A program made the position numbers and the translations under genes. Shown here in pieces: positions 1 to 11,040 of a DNA stretch of 64,000 bases. The notes below the pieces were generated by a model that searched no databases, was not told the origin of the DNA, and worked only from the letters and a program-made list of their open reading frames with translations. Source of the DNA: Gadus chalcogrammus. Taxonomy: Eukaryota > Chordata > Actinopteri > Gadiformes > Gadidae. Where the stretch lies: contig NC_079426.1 of assembly GCF_026213295.1 (NCBI RefSeq), positions 27,483,602 through 27,547,601 on the forward strand, in the 5' to 3' direction. Each line of letters begins with the position of its first letter. The stretch's first letter is position 1.

Positions 1-3000
1 CTGAAAGATTAACAAGCAATTTTATTAACTTCATTGCTTTCAGCCTGAAATGATGCTTTTCCCAGCAAGACTCAGCCCTGCACACGTTGTCTTCCTGTCA
101 CAACACTGTCTCTGACAGTGCGGGTCCTGCTGTCATTTTTAACGTTTGCACTTCTGGCCCCTTTACTCCACCTAGTTCTTTTGCAGCAGCAAAACCTGCT
201 GCAAATCCTCATACCTCTTTTCCAATGTCAATTCCAACTTCTATCTGCACTCATATCCCTATTAGAGTTACTGACAGGCGTTGCATCCTGTCGAAACGCT
301 CTCACTGTCCTCTTAGCAACAATCTTGATCCCAATAAAGTTGATCGTTCCAGCACTCATGGGAGGGTCACATCTAACCTGATTAGTATAAAATCAGTTCC
401 TGTCCCTCCAGCTCTTCCACCTGCCGACCTCAGCTGTGCTTTACTTAACATTAGGTCACTCTCCAGCAAGACATCCTATATTAATGATTTTATTACTCAC
501 TATGGGCTGCATTTATTTTTCCTCACTGAATGTTGGCTTTCCTCCACTGCCAGTGCTGTTCTTATTGAGGCGTCTCCCCCTGACTATAGCTTCTTATTCT
601 CCGCTAGGAAAGACAGAACGGGTGGGGGACTTGCAGTTATCTTCTCTAATCAACTTCCCTGTACAGTATGTTCACTCGGTGACTTCACATCTTTTGAGTA
701 CCTGGCCATCCTTATTGGAAACCGCCAACATATCCTGGCATTACTCATTTATAGACCACCCAGGTTTAATCCCATTTTTTTAACTGAGTTCTCTGAATTT
801 TTATCTACCGCCTTGATTAAGTACGACAAAATAGTTCTGCTCGGTGACCTGAACTTTCACATTAATGATGTTTTGGATTCCAAAGCTACCGAATTTCTGG
901 ACCTTCTTTTTAGTCTCAACTTCATCCAACATGTCACTGGCCCCACTCATAATCTCGGTAATACTTTGGATCTAGTCTGTACAAAGGATATTACTACTGA
1001 CCTCCCTTCTATTCTTCAGATCCCGATCTCGGATCACTCTTGTATCTTTTTTAACCTTCTCACGCATGCACAGACAAATCGCTCTGAATCTAACCCTCAT
1101 TTTTTTCGTGTCATTAACAACCATGTTAAGTCCCTTCTAGCTGATCATTTGCCCGATAAACTTGAGTCACTTTCCAATACGTCTATGTCTGTCAACAACC
1201 TTACAGATGGCCTAAACAGTGCACTGTCAGAATCGCTTGATTTCTTTGCTCCTCTTAGAGCCAGTAGAGGCACTCGAAATAAATCTGTACCATGGTTCTC
1301 CGACCTCACTCGCTCTTTAAAACGGGCTTGTCGTAAACTTGAAGACCGATGGCGCACCTGTAAATCTGAGTCCTCACGCCTCGCCTGGACCCTTAGCTTT
1401 AAACATTATAAACATGCACTTTCTGCTGCCAGATCTTCTTATTTCTCCAATTTGATAAATACCAATAAGAACAATCATCGGGTCCTGTTTAACACTGTGG
1501 CCAGGCTTACACACTCTTCACCAGTTCTGAGCTCTTCTTTCACAGCTAATGATTTTCTAGAGTTTTTCACCGACAAAATCTCCCAAATAAGGAACAATAT
1601 CATTAGCCAGCAGCCCTCTAGTACCATGTCCAGCCAGGGCTCTGTGTCCTGGTCCACGAGTTCACTCTCTCAGTTCAAACCTATTTCTGCTGAGGCCCTG
1701 GCCTCAATGGTTGCCGCCTCAAAGCCAACAACATGTTCACTAGATCCCATCCCTTCTGACCTCCTTAAGGAACTCTTTCCTATTCTGAGTGCCACTATAC
1801 ATGCCATCTTTAACACTTCCCTCTCTGAGGGGTGTGTCCCCTTAACCTATAAATCTGCTATCATTAAACCACTCCTCAAGAAACCGAATAGCGATCCACT
1901 GGTTCTTGCAAATTATCGACCTGTTTCCACTCTGCCTTTTTTATCAAAAATACTAGAGAGAATTGTTGCTGATCAACTGACTCTCCACCTTTCTGCCAAT
2001 AATCTCTTTGACAATTTTCAGTCTGGTTTCCGCTCCTGCCACTCTACTGAGACTGCCCTAACTAGAGTAGTTAACGACCTACTTGTCACTGCTGACTCTG
2101 GATCAGCCTCCTTACTTTTAGTTCTTGACTTAAGTTCGGCCTTCGACACAGTAGATCATTGTGTGCTTCTACACCAACTGGAGCATTACGTTGGTATCCA
2201 CGGGCTGGCGCTCTCCTGGTTCCAGTCCTACTTATCTAGTAGAACCCAATGTGTCAGTTTCAATAACTCTTTGTCAGAATGCTCTACGGTTACCACTGGT
2301 GTGCCCCAGGGGTCTGTCCTGGGGCCCCTGCTGTTTTGTATCTACATGCTCCCTCTGGGTATGATAATTGCCGAATATGGTATAAAGTTCCATTTCTATG
2401 CTGACGACACACAGCTGTACATCCCACTACAGCCTAATGACCCCTCCCATATACAAAATCTGGAATCATGTGTTCGCCGAATCAAGACCTGGATGAGTCA
2501 AAACTTTCTCATGCTTAATACTGCTAAGACTGATTTGCTGGTGATTAAGCCTAATAACTACAAGTACTTCTCTGAGAGTCTCTGTCTTAATATCGATGGC
2601 TGTTCAATCTCTGAAAGCACGCACATTAGAAACCTAGGCATTACTTTTGACCCAACCCTGACTTTCCGGACTCACATCAAGGAAACCACCAGGTCGGCCT
2701 TCTTTCATCTGCGCAACATTGCTAAAATCCTCCCTGCTCTGTCCCGGCGTAGCGCCGAGGTGGTTCTCCATGCCCTTGTGTCTTCCCGTTTGGATTACTG
2801 TAATGTCCTTTTTTCTGGCCTCCCCATCTGTTCTACTAGGAGCCTTCAGCTTGTGCAAAATTCAGCCGCCAGACTCTTAACAAAAACAAGTAGGTACTGT
2901 CACATAACTCCTGTCCTGGCATCATTACATTGGCTGCCCATTCAGGCTAGAGCCGATTTTAAAGTTCTCCTCTTAACTTATAAGGCATTAAATGGACTTG

Positions 3001-3418
3001 CACCTTCCTATTTAACTGAACTACTTTTTCCCTACATTCCGCCACGTCCACTCCGTTCTCTTAGTTCTAACCTCCTTGTCATCCCACCAATCAATAAAAA
3101 GTCTGCTGGTGGCAGGGCCTTTTCCTACCGTGCTCCTTTTCTATGGAATGGCCTCCCACTATGTATCAAAGAAGCTTCATCCACTGCAATTTTCAAGTCC
3201 CGTCTTAAAACATACCTTTTTACTCAATACTTTGGTTTAAACTAATTTTTAACTGTTTTATAATTTTATAATTTTTAACTGTTTTATCAAAACACCTGTG
3301 GTGTTTTAATGTTGTTTTAATGTTGTTATTATTGTACTTGATATTTTGTAAAGTGTATTGAGACCATGTACCATGGTGATTTTGCACTTTAAATAATAAA
3401 TTGATTGATTGATTGATA
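1..3418 (+). mobile_element. L2-type non-LTR retrotransposon (LINE), 3' portion
   Basis: This is a LINE of the L2/CR1 group. Its 5' end lies outside the window or is truncated, since no ORF1 is visible before the ORF2-type frame. The 3' UTR runs from 3246 and ends in a short array of TTGA units (about 3400-3418), as is usual for L2 tails. The coding frame is unbroken, which contrasts with the decayed second L2-type copy further along the window. The clade call rests on the endonuclease and FYADD-type reverse transcriptase motifs and on the tail. CR1 or a sister clade is the main alternative. Confidence 0.85.
225..3245 (+). CDS. LINE ORF2: AP-type endonuclease plus reverse transcriptase (L2 type)
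   Basis: The protein nicks target DNA and reverse-transcribes the element RNA at the nick. The frame is open from 54 (in-frame TGA at 51-53), but the first ATG is at 225, giving 1006 codons; the ORF could start upstream at a non-ATG codon or in sequence lost at the 5' end. The endonuclease domain begins near 438 (LNIRSL). It carries GDLNFH (about 843-860) and the terminal SDH (about 1029-1037). The reverse transcriptase region spans about 1860-2700, with GVPQGS (2298-2315) and the catalytic FYADD (2394-2408). A C-terminal region with LDYCNVLFSGLP follows. There is no frameshift or stop over 3 kb, so this is the best-preserved LINE frame here. The translation resembles the second L2-type copy at 38733-45848 throughout. 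Confidence 0.88.
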   Translation: MSIPTSICTHIPIRVTDRRCILSKRSHCPLSNNLDPNKVDRSSTHGRVTSNLISIKSVPVPPALPPADLSCALLNIRSLSSKTSYINDFITHYGLHLFFLTECWLSSTASAVLIEASPPDYSFLFSARKDRTGGGLAVIFSNQLPCTVCSLGDFTSFEYLAILIGNRQHILALLIYRPPRFNPIFLTEFSEFLSTALIKYDKIVLLGDLNFHINDVLDSKATEFLDLLFSLNFIQHVTGPTHNLGNTLDLVCTKDITTDLPSILQIPISDHSCIFFNLLTHAQTNRSESNPHFFRVINNHVKSLLADHLPDKLESLSNTSMSVNNLTDGLNSALSESLDFFAPLRASRGTRNKSVPWFSDLTRSLKRACRKLEDRWRTCKSESSRLAWTLSFKHYKHALSAARSSYFSNLINTNKNNHRVLFNTVARLTHSSPVLSSSFTANDFLEFFTDKISQIRNNIISQQPSSTMSSQGSVSWSTSSLSQFKPISAEALASMVAASKPTTCSLDPIPSDLLKELFPILSATIHAIFNTSLSEGCVPLTYKSAIIKPLLKKPNSDPLVLANYRPVSTLPFLSKILERIVADQLTLHLSANNLFDNFQSGFRSCHSTETALTRVVNDLLVTADSGSASLLLVLDLSSAFDTVDHCVLLHQLEHYVGIHGLALSWFQSYLSSRTQCVSFNNSLSECSTVTTGVPQGSVLGPLLFCIYMLPLGMIIAEYGIKFHFYADDTQLYIPLQPNDPSHIQNLESCVRRIKTWMSQNFLMLNTAKTDLLVIKPNNYKYFSESLCLNIDGCSISESTHIRNLGITFDPTLTFRTHIKETTRSAFFHLRNIAKILPALSRRSAEVVLHALVSSRLDYCNVLFSGLPICSTRSLQLVQNSAARLLTKTSRYCHITPVLASLHWLPIQARADFKVLLLTYKALNGLAPSYLTELLFPYIPPRPLRSLSSNLLVIPPINKKSAGGRAFSYRAPFLWNGLPLCIKEASSTAIFKSRLKTYLFTQYFGLN

Positions 3419-3590
3419 TAAGCCTGTTGACATGGAAGTGTTGGTGGGGTGTGCACATCTTGGTAAATATGTCAATAAAGTGAACTCATAAGTGGCGCGG
3501 CAAATCCATTGGATCCTTCAAAAGGCAGTGGCAGAAAACCACTGCAAATCAAAACTTAGGAATAACACTATTGGGCAGTAGGGGAGAGCC

Positions 3591-3978
3591 GGGTCGATTG
3601 AAACACGGGACGATTGAAACAGCGATTTCCTAGAAAACCACGCAATGCTTTCAAGTCAAAATTCGTCACTATGTTCAGCAAGCAAGACCATGACCAACCC
3701 CAGGAAATTTTGTGTAATGACGTCACATCCTTCAAATGTTATCCCTCAAACCTGTTTTCGAGAGCTGTAAGTAAAATCCTTCCTGCGGTAGTTTTTTTGT
3801 AATAAATAGTTGTATTTTTTGTTTCATGCTATAATAATATGACTATGCAACAGATGAATTAGTACTTAAACCTGTGATAAAGTATGCAATGTCGGAGTTT
3901 TGAAGTTTAGAGGTAAAAAAGATGTAAGTGTCAGTAGTCGCTGTCGGGATGATTGAAACACTTGTTTCAAACGTCCCG
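3591..3978. repeat. Left subterminal repeat cluster of the pogo-type element
   Basis: Four copies of a GGGnnGATTGAAACA-like motif are visible at 3591-3605, 3607-3621, 3946-3960 and, inverted, 3963-3978. The last two form a short head-to-head palindrome. By analogy with other transposons such motifs are candidate transposase-binding sites; that role is inferred. Confidence 0.7.
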
Positions 3979-4143
3979 CACATCACCATGCGTAATTACG
4001 CGCAGATTGCACGATCAATACCTGGATAAATCACAGAATTAATAAATGTTTTGCAATGAATAACTACTGCTTTGAATTAATAACATATTTTGAATGAACA
4101 AAACGTGTTTATCACATGCATCAACAGATTACTGAGAGAAAAA

Positions 4144-6819
4144 TGCCACACGTCAGAAGGAGAACCACCTCCCGTGGGCTGGTTCCTGCATGGGACAACA
4201 TCATGTCACGTTGTCACGCTACCTCAAGGGGAGGGCAGAGGAGGGCAGTGAAGCCATTCATATTGGGCTCACCCCTAATGAGGTCAGTGTTGTGAAAAGG
4301 GCCACATACATTTTTGGACAGGCACACATGTATGCTATGCATAGTTTAATTAATAAATATAAACAAATAACATAAACATAAACACACAAATGTACATCAA
4401 CTTTTTACGACCCCGTGCATTTCAGCTGCCCATTCCCTGCATCCTGGTCGAGGAAGGACTGGTTCACCTCCTTCATGGAGCGCAGTAGCAGCCTCTCCCA
4501 TCGGCGTCCAGAGGCCACTAGCCAACAACGGTTGTCCAGCTTCAATCAAAACAATGTCAACTTGTTCTACCAAAATTGCTGGACCGGCACCAGTTCCAGG
4601 CCAAGGATATTTGGAACATTAATGAAACCGGTATTTAATATGAACTGTATTAATATAAAACACAACTATATACACATAACTATTAGAGCTGTCAAGCGAT
4701 TAAAATATTTAATCGTGATTAATCGCATTAATGTCATAGTTAACTTACGATTAATCGCAATTAATCACAAATTATTTTTCTATGCTAAATATCCCTTGAT
4801 ATTTTTGTCCCATAATTCTTCTCATTTTAATTCTCTTATCAACATGGTGAAGTGCATCGGCTTGCCTTGTGCAAAAGATTTTTTATTGATAACAACATTG
4901 GCATATACTGATCAAAACAGGACGATACAAAAAAAGTGCAATTAAACGACTGCTTTGAACAAATGTCATTTGAACATAGCAGTCAGGCTACTGCTTCTTT
5001 GTTTTGAAGAAAGATTTTTATTTTATTTTTTTTTTTTTAATATAATAATTGCGTTAATCGCGCGATAAAAAATGTAACGGCGTTAAAATTGGTTTGCGTT
5101 AACGCCGTTAATAACGCGTCGTTTAACTGACAGCTCTAATAACTATATTTATAAAAATGAACTATGCTCACAACTATATAATATGAAAAAAAACGATATA
5201 CACGTAACTAGATATCTAAATAGAAACGATGCTAACAACTATATACATATAAAAACAACTATATACACACAACTATGTATGTGTATATAGTTACTATGCT
5301 GACACAACTATTTACAGGAGTCACCACTGTCCAGGTGCCAGACCGTGTCGTCGCCCAGATGGGGCAGAAGCAGGTCAGGTCAGTGACCTCAGCGGAGAGG
5401 GGGACCCTGCCTGGTCACAGTTGCCCTGGCAGGCAATGCGCAGGGCGACCTTGTTCCGCCATTCTTTATCTTCCCCCGTAAGCGGTTCGAAGACCACTTC
5501 CTGAGGGGTGGACCCATTGGCTGTGCTGGCACCGCCAACCCAACTGGCTGGATGTAGGAGCCAGACTTCCTCCTGTACCTGGCCCACTGCACCAGTCACA
5601 CCCGTGTCCAAGGAGTCGAAGCTGCTCCGCCTGCTGGACAATCACCCGTCCCACCTGTCAATTGCAGGAATCGATTACGGCAGAGCCAACGGCATAGTGC
5701 TGCTGTCATTCCCCTCCCCACTGCACCCGCAGGTTGCAGCCAATGGACATTATTGTCTTCGGCCCCCTAAAGGGGTACGTAAACAGTGCGGTGGACATGT
5801 TGATGAGGAGCCACCAAGGGATCAACATCTCGATTTATGATGTGCCCTCCATCGTTGCTGAAGCCTTACCAGAGGCTGCAACAGTGAAGAACATCACCTC
5901 CGGGTTCTCTAGTCCAGGGATCTGGCCTTTTAAACCCTCCACGTTTGAGGAAAAGGACTTCACCGGATCCTATTCCACAGACCGTCCTCCTCCCCAGGCT
6001 TCAGGTGACGAGGTCAGCGCTTCTCCAGGTGCCACTTCAGGTAGGAACAGTTCATCATAAGCAACAGAGGATTAAACAGAGTTCATAATACATAAGTAAA
6101 TATTCCCATAAGTCAAAGTTCATAAAAAGGTTGGTGGACGGCAGAGAAGCTGCTAGACCACCAGGCTAGAAACTCTCACATCAGGCAATTTAACAAGGAT
6201 CAGGAGGGTGGGTTTATAAACATTTTTTTATTTAAAAGTGTATTTATTAAATGTGTCCTTTGGCAGGCATGGATGTACCTGGACGAGCTGCCGGGCCTGA
6301 CGAAGCTGTCTGGCCTGAGGAAGATGCCCTCGAATTCAGCCTGGACATCGTCCGGTCTTACCCTAAGGCCGGGCCTAGAAAGATTACAAAGAGAAAAGGG
6401 AGAAAGAGGCATTTGGAGTTACTCTTGCATCTCATATCTTGTCTGGCCTTCCTTTGTCTACAGTCATGTAGACCTACCACATTTAAAGTAATTCAATTAG
6501 CATTTAAATGTCCAATTTAATGTTTTCAGGACAACTGCTATACTTCCGACACCCCGAACTCTGAAGCAGCGTCGTCCCGCCAAGCAGCCTCCCTCCTCTC
6601 GGGCTCCCAAGAAGAGGCTCTTCTCGCCCGCTCCTGATGCCGCCCCCCTTGCTGGAGTCACCCCTGGTGCCACCTCAGCTGCTCCTCCCACCATCACCTG
6701 GCCCGCTGATGGAGTCACCCCCACCTTGGGTCCAGTGTGATTTTTGCTATAAGTGGTCGCATGAGGCTTGCACTGACGGGAGTACACACTACCTGTGTCA
6801 CCTGTGTGACAAAGAATAA
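4144..6819 (+). pseudogene. Broken multi-exon pogo-type transposase with C-terminal zinc-finger-like segment
   Basis: This encoded a DDE/D transposase of the pogo/jerky type. Visible pieces in order: a basic N-terminus from ATG 4144; a CENP-B-type HTH remnant (about 4440-4640) with RKDWFTSFMER and RRPEATS; the catalytic core from 5308 (PDRVVAQMG, TSAERGTL, then PPFFIFPRKRF and RGGPIGCAG); the second catalytic Asp in LLDNHPSHLSI (about 5626-5660); VFGPLK and SSPGIWPFKPSTF (5734-5960); and a last exon (about 6540-6819) ending in a CxxC, HxxC, CxxC arrangement like a PHD finger (6727-6816). The frame changes near 4570, 5410 and 5730, so no full protein can be read. The first catalytic motif, usually DETG, reads INETG (about 4617-4633), so the Asp appears replaced by Asn. 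Introns are likely. Confidence 0.8.
4684..5138 (+). mobile_element. Nested hAT-type MITE (TAGAGCTGTCAA family)
   Basis: A 455-bp non-coding element begins TAGAGCTGTCAAGCGATT and ends in the inverted form. It is flanked by a perfect 8-bp duplication, ATAACTAT (4676-4683 and 5139-5146), the hallmark of hAT insertion. The interior is rich in ATTAATCG/TTAACGC motifs. It sits inside the transposase gene of the pogo-type element and is therefore younger. Two relatives lie at 59811-60253 and 60266-60750. Confidence 0.88.
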
Positions 6820-7718
6820 AAATATTTAGCTACTATACTGTCCATGTGTCTTCACTAGTTTGCTGTGGAAATACTGTAAATGTAGGCCTACAGCACAATT
6901 CAATTAACATTATAGACTGATTAACTAACTAACTATTAGGCCTGGGTTAGGCTATGAGCGGGAGCTGGGCTATTAAATATTTCGCTGGGTAGGCCTACTT
7001 TTCGTCCATGATTGTAACGCATCCAAAATAACAACGGCTACATTAAATTATGACAATAATAATTGAATTTAGTGGACATGCACACAAAACTGCTGGGTAT
7101 AAGCTATAGGCTAGCCTTCTACACCCTTGCTCTTGGTCATGGCACATGGCATGCTGATTTATCTTTTTCTCAAGCCATTACCATCTATCAGCTAGAGTGC
7201 AATCTTAATCAAAGTTCTGCTTATTATATGATTTCAGCATAATGTTCACGTCAATGTGCAGACTATCACACAATATTTATCAGATAAAATAAGTTTAGCC
7301 ACTTACATGTCCACAGAGACTCCGGATGCTTCTGTGCGCCGGGCTGTGCGTGTCGAAAAGAAATTAACCCTGTGCGGCACTTGGATAAATTTCCGCTGTA
7401 ACAGGTCTCGTGATATCCTGTTGACCTGGTAGTTTTTGTTTAAAATAAATAAAAGGATGTTCAACTGTGTATACTTAAACATGACTTAGGACAGGGAAAT
7501 AAGTAAATTGAATGCAAATTTAGTCGTCCAAAAGAAGAAAGGTGAGTTTTAATCGAAATGTGCATCTTGACAATTACGCACGGGCCAAAAATATATTTTG
7601 ACCTATTTATATTATGCGGAATTATGTGAAATTTTAGCAATGAAGAGTACACTAGTATGTTGTCTAGTATGTTGCATAAAAACAAGAGTAAGGGCAATAG
7701 ATTATTTTTAAAATATGC

Positions 7719-7953
7719 TGTTTCATTCGTCCCGCATGAGTGTTTCAAACGTCCCGACTAGGCGGGGCGTTTGAAACAAATGTCAACTTACGTTCAAAGT
7801 TAATAAACAGCTCGATCATCCAACATATGTATTAAATTTTACTTGTAACTAAGAGAACACACCTGTGAGTTGTTGATCACATGTTAAAATTATTTGTATA
7901 CGTAACGTCATCTTTGAAAAAGACGTTTAACTGAAAAGTGTTTCAATCGACCC
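7719..7953. repeat. Right subterminal repeat cluster of the pogo-type element
   Basis: Four copies of the motif TGTTTCAAACGTCCCG or a close variant occur at 7719-7734, 7741-7756, 7765-7778 (inverted) and 7939-7953. They mirror the cluster at the left end. Confidence 0.7.
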
Positions 7954-8221
7954 GGCTCTCCCCTACAGCAGCTACATAACCTACATAACTTACGATATAG
8001 AAAAAGATATGAAAGCAATCCTGGGAGGAAGAGGAGTATGGAAGGTGGAGTTCTTGGTGGAGGCAGTCCCAGATAACGACCCCGACTGGTGTCCAAAGAT
8101 ATGGCCCAACGGTCTTCCACCGGCCTTCAATCACCATTAGATGGCTGCATCAAATAAAAGTCCAGAGTTTCGCAATTTCCCTGTAATCTACAGCAGTTCG
8201 ACTATATTCTCATTTAACCTC

Positions 8222-8365
8222 TTAAGCTCCAGCCTAATTTGTCTAATTAATATAATGGTGTGTGTAACAATGACTTATATGTGCTTGTTAACTATTTATT
8301 GATTGCTTAATAACATTAATAATGGTCTTATATATAATAATGACATTATTATGGCTGTTAATTAA
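8222..8365 (+). repeat. AT-rich interspersed repeat, copy A, left part
   Basis: This segment matches the reverse complement of part of 12548-12690 at most positions (shared text includes ACTATTTATTGATTGC). It is cut at TTAA (8362-8365) by the TTAA-target element and resumes at 11536. The unannotated flank 7966-8221 shows no gene. Confidence 0.7.
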
Positions 8366-9396
8366 AGGCCTACTATGCAACTTTTTTAGCCAAAATTACA
8401 TTAATTATGCTGGTTGAGAGTTATTCTGATGGTTCTGCAACCATTTCTGGGTCGTTTGGTGGGTGTGTCATTGCCCCATGTCACCTCTCCAAGGAAAAAG
8501 CCCATATGCAACTTGCTCTGTTCGGACCGACACAATCCGGATGTGACGCAGCGGAAGTACCTCGAAGATGTAGTCAGATTGTAGTTTCGAAAATGCTTTA
8601 CGGCACAGACACACACCCAAACATGGCACCGGCTAGATATAAACAGCCAGTTGCGAGGCAATTGTTGCATTCATCATGGATCAATCGACTGATAAGGGAC
8701 CCAAGAGGCGACTGTCGGTGGAACAAAAGAAGAATGGACCAGAAAAGAGATCTGACACGAGTGAAAGGGGAACTATGCAATTTTTTGGCTTGATTTACCT
8801 TAATATAACAGGCTAAGAGTCATTGCGATGGTTCTATTATACATTTTTGTTCAATTGTTGGTTGTTTCGACTCCCCCTTGCGCATCTTGGCGGAGAAAAG
8901 GAATATGTTTCTGCCGGAGACCCGCCGCCCACTCTCGCGGGAGTCTCGGGTCTCGCGAAGTAACGAATTGCTTTACGGCACAGACCCCCAAACACGGAAC
9001 CGGCTCGATATAAACACAAGTAACTAAGGGATTGTTACATTCATCATAGATCAGCCAACTAAAAAGAGACAGAGAAACCCAATGTCGGAGGAACAGAAGA
9101 AGAGAAAAGGCAGACTGACCGACAGAGAGGCCAGACACGAGTAAACGTTGGGCAAGCTTTTCAGGAATAGCGTGAACTGAAAGAAAAAGAAGACTGCAAA
9201 TCAGACGCCGACTTGGCCGTGTTGCTTTTGAAATTGAAAGTACCCTTGGGTGAACTTTGTCTTCGTGGTATTCTTGATATTGATAGTCTATGTACAAATG
9301 TGTTTGCTCAACCATTTTGTTGTGAGCCCTGTAAAAATTGTTTTTTCGACCGTTTTGTTGTGAGCCCTGTATGTTTCTAGCTTGCTTGGTTGCAAC

Positions 9397-11040
9397 CAGG
9401 GCTGTAGTGGAGGGTAAACGCACGTAAACGCCGTTTACGCACCTCTGGAATTTAGGAAATAGCGTTTACGCACCTCTAAATAGCGTTTACGCACCTCAAA
9501 TTCCCTGTGCCTTGTATTCTGCCGTTGGAATAATCGGAAATAAATTCAGCATCATTTTAAAACACCTAAGACAAGGTTTCATATTGTTGAACAAATAAAC
9601 GCTGCAATCTGAATCATTTTCATCTGCGCTGTAGGCCTATGCTATTATGGTCTGTGACCCTCCAATCAGTGCCTTGCGGCTGCGGCAGCGACACCAATCA
9701 GTATCCAGGAAAATATGTAAACAGGAAGTATGTAAACACATGGCCCTGCGCGTTGTGGATTATCATGCCTGCCTACCTGTCATTAATTAGCCATGGATAT
9801 CAGGCGATTTTTGAAGAGACCTTCGAGTGCTCCCACTCCAACAGATGCCCGAAAAAGGCCTCAAGTACAAAGTAAGACTGAAGATGATCAATTCACATGA
9901 GTTGTTTTTGTGATTTATAAATCAATTTTACTTGACGAACTATTAAGTGACTACGAGCATTCAGATTGGCCAATGCGTAGTCATGCTATCCGTGTACTGC
10001 CCACGTCAAAATGAGTGAAAGTCAGTCAGAGTTTTACTATCCATATTAAACTCCGGTTTCGGCGTATCAACTTCGCTATAGCTTGGTCGCTATGTTAAAG
10101 CCTCAATTTGGAGATGCGAGGTTGGCGGTTGCAGCCGTGGACTCCGCGGCTGAACCGTGGATCGGGCGGATGACGCGACAAAAAAATATATTTTAATTAA
10201 ATTCGGGCGGTTGGCGGTTAAACCAATAAAAATATAAATATTTATAAATATTTGTATTTTATATATTATAAATATTTTTATTTTATTATTTATTTTCTTT
10301 AAAGTTATTTTCCCAGCCAACTGGCCTGTTCCCTAGAGGAGCAGTATGGGGAATCCAAGTTGAAACAACTTGCCCAAAGTTTCAGACTTGATGAGAGAAA
10401 AATTCTTGAAGGCTATAGGGATTTTAAGGATAACTCAAGCATCATTCCAGAAAACCTTGCACCACTCCTGAATATCGACCATCTCATTCCAGTTAGCACT
10501 GCTGAGTGTGAGAGGGGGTTCAGCTTAATGAACATCATAGTGTGCCCCCTGAGATGCAGTCTGCACTTGGTCACAGTGTCGTCCTTGATGTTTATTCAAC
10601 TGAATGGCCCACCACTCAGCCACCACAAAGTTCAATCCAACACTTATGTGAAGTCCTGGCTGGTGAAGCACAGGGGAGCCATGAACTCCAGAACACGCCC
10701 CTGCAAGGCAGGACCTGACGTGGAGGACAAGGAGGCCCTCTGGGTACTACTGTGAAAAGCATGCATACTAATACACACACATACACACATGCCATAGATA
10801 TAGTTCTTAATCTACACATACTTTTCTTTACTGTTGAAATTTGAATAACTTGAATAAACTACAAACACATTCATTGACTGTCATTGATTGATTTAATATG
10901 ACTTTAATTGATAACATAATGGAATATAGCCAGGCTAGCCTTACAGAGTCGCAACACTTTGCGTTGCGTTGCATTGTGTCGTGGTCGGTCTGATCAAAAA
11001 ATTCAGTTTACCCACCTCTAATTTGACCACTACAGCCCTG
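9397..11040 (+). mobile_element. hAT element nested in the TTAA-target element
   Basis: The ends are CAGGGCTGTAGTGG and the inverted CCACTACAGCCCTG. The perfect 8-bp duplication GTTGCAAC lies at 9389-9396 and 11041-11048. Copy 2 of the host element (near 22515) contains the uninterrupted site with one GTTGCAAC. The 1644-bp element keeps the 3' part of a hAT transposase (10348-10755) and an AT-rich stretch at 10180-10300. The GTTTACGCACCTC motif recurs several times near the left end (9430-9500). Confidence 0.9.
10348..10755 (+). pseudogene. hAT transposase remnant (C-terminal dimerisation region)
   Basis: The translation contains STAECERGFSLMN followed by an Arg-containing stretch, LMFIQLNGPPL and WLVKHRGA. 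This is the ordered signature of the hAT C-terminal dimerisation domain. Only about the last 130 residues are present, and the catalytic core and zinc finger are missing. The listed frame begins at a TTG rather than an ATG, so it is the end of a longer ancestral gene, not a gene in itself. The stop at 10753-10755 is followed by AT-rich 3' sequence up to the element end. Confidence 0.85.

Larger units (their letters stand above)
3581..7963 (+). mobile_element. pogo-type (Tc1/mariner superfamily) DNA transposon
   Basis: The ends are perfect 25-bp inverted repeats (3581-3605 and 7939-7963, starting GGGGAGAGCCGGG). They are flanked by TA on both sides (3579-3580 and 7964-7965), the target duplication expected for pogo/Tc1 elements. 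The interior contains pieces of a CENP-B/jerky-like pogo transposase on the plus strand and a nested hAT MITE at 4684-5138. A GATTGAAACA-type motif is repeated near both ends. The element is 4383 bp including the nested MITE. Stretches 3810-4140 and 6820-7700 hold no recognisable coding sequence. Confidence 0.85.

Noticed and set aside
9397..11040. Possibility that the GTTTACGCACCTC repeats form a CRISPR-like array
   Set aside because: There are only three or four irregular copies near one end of a hAT element, with no regular spacers, in a eukaryotic context.
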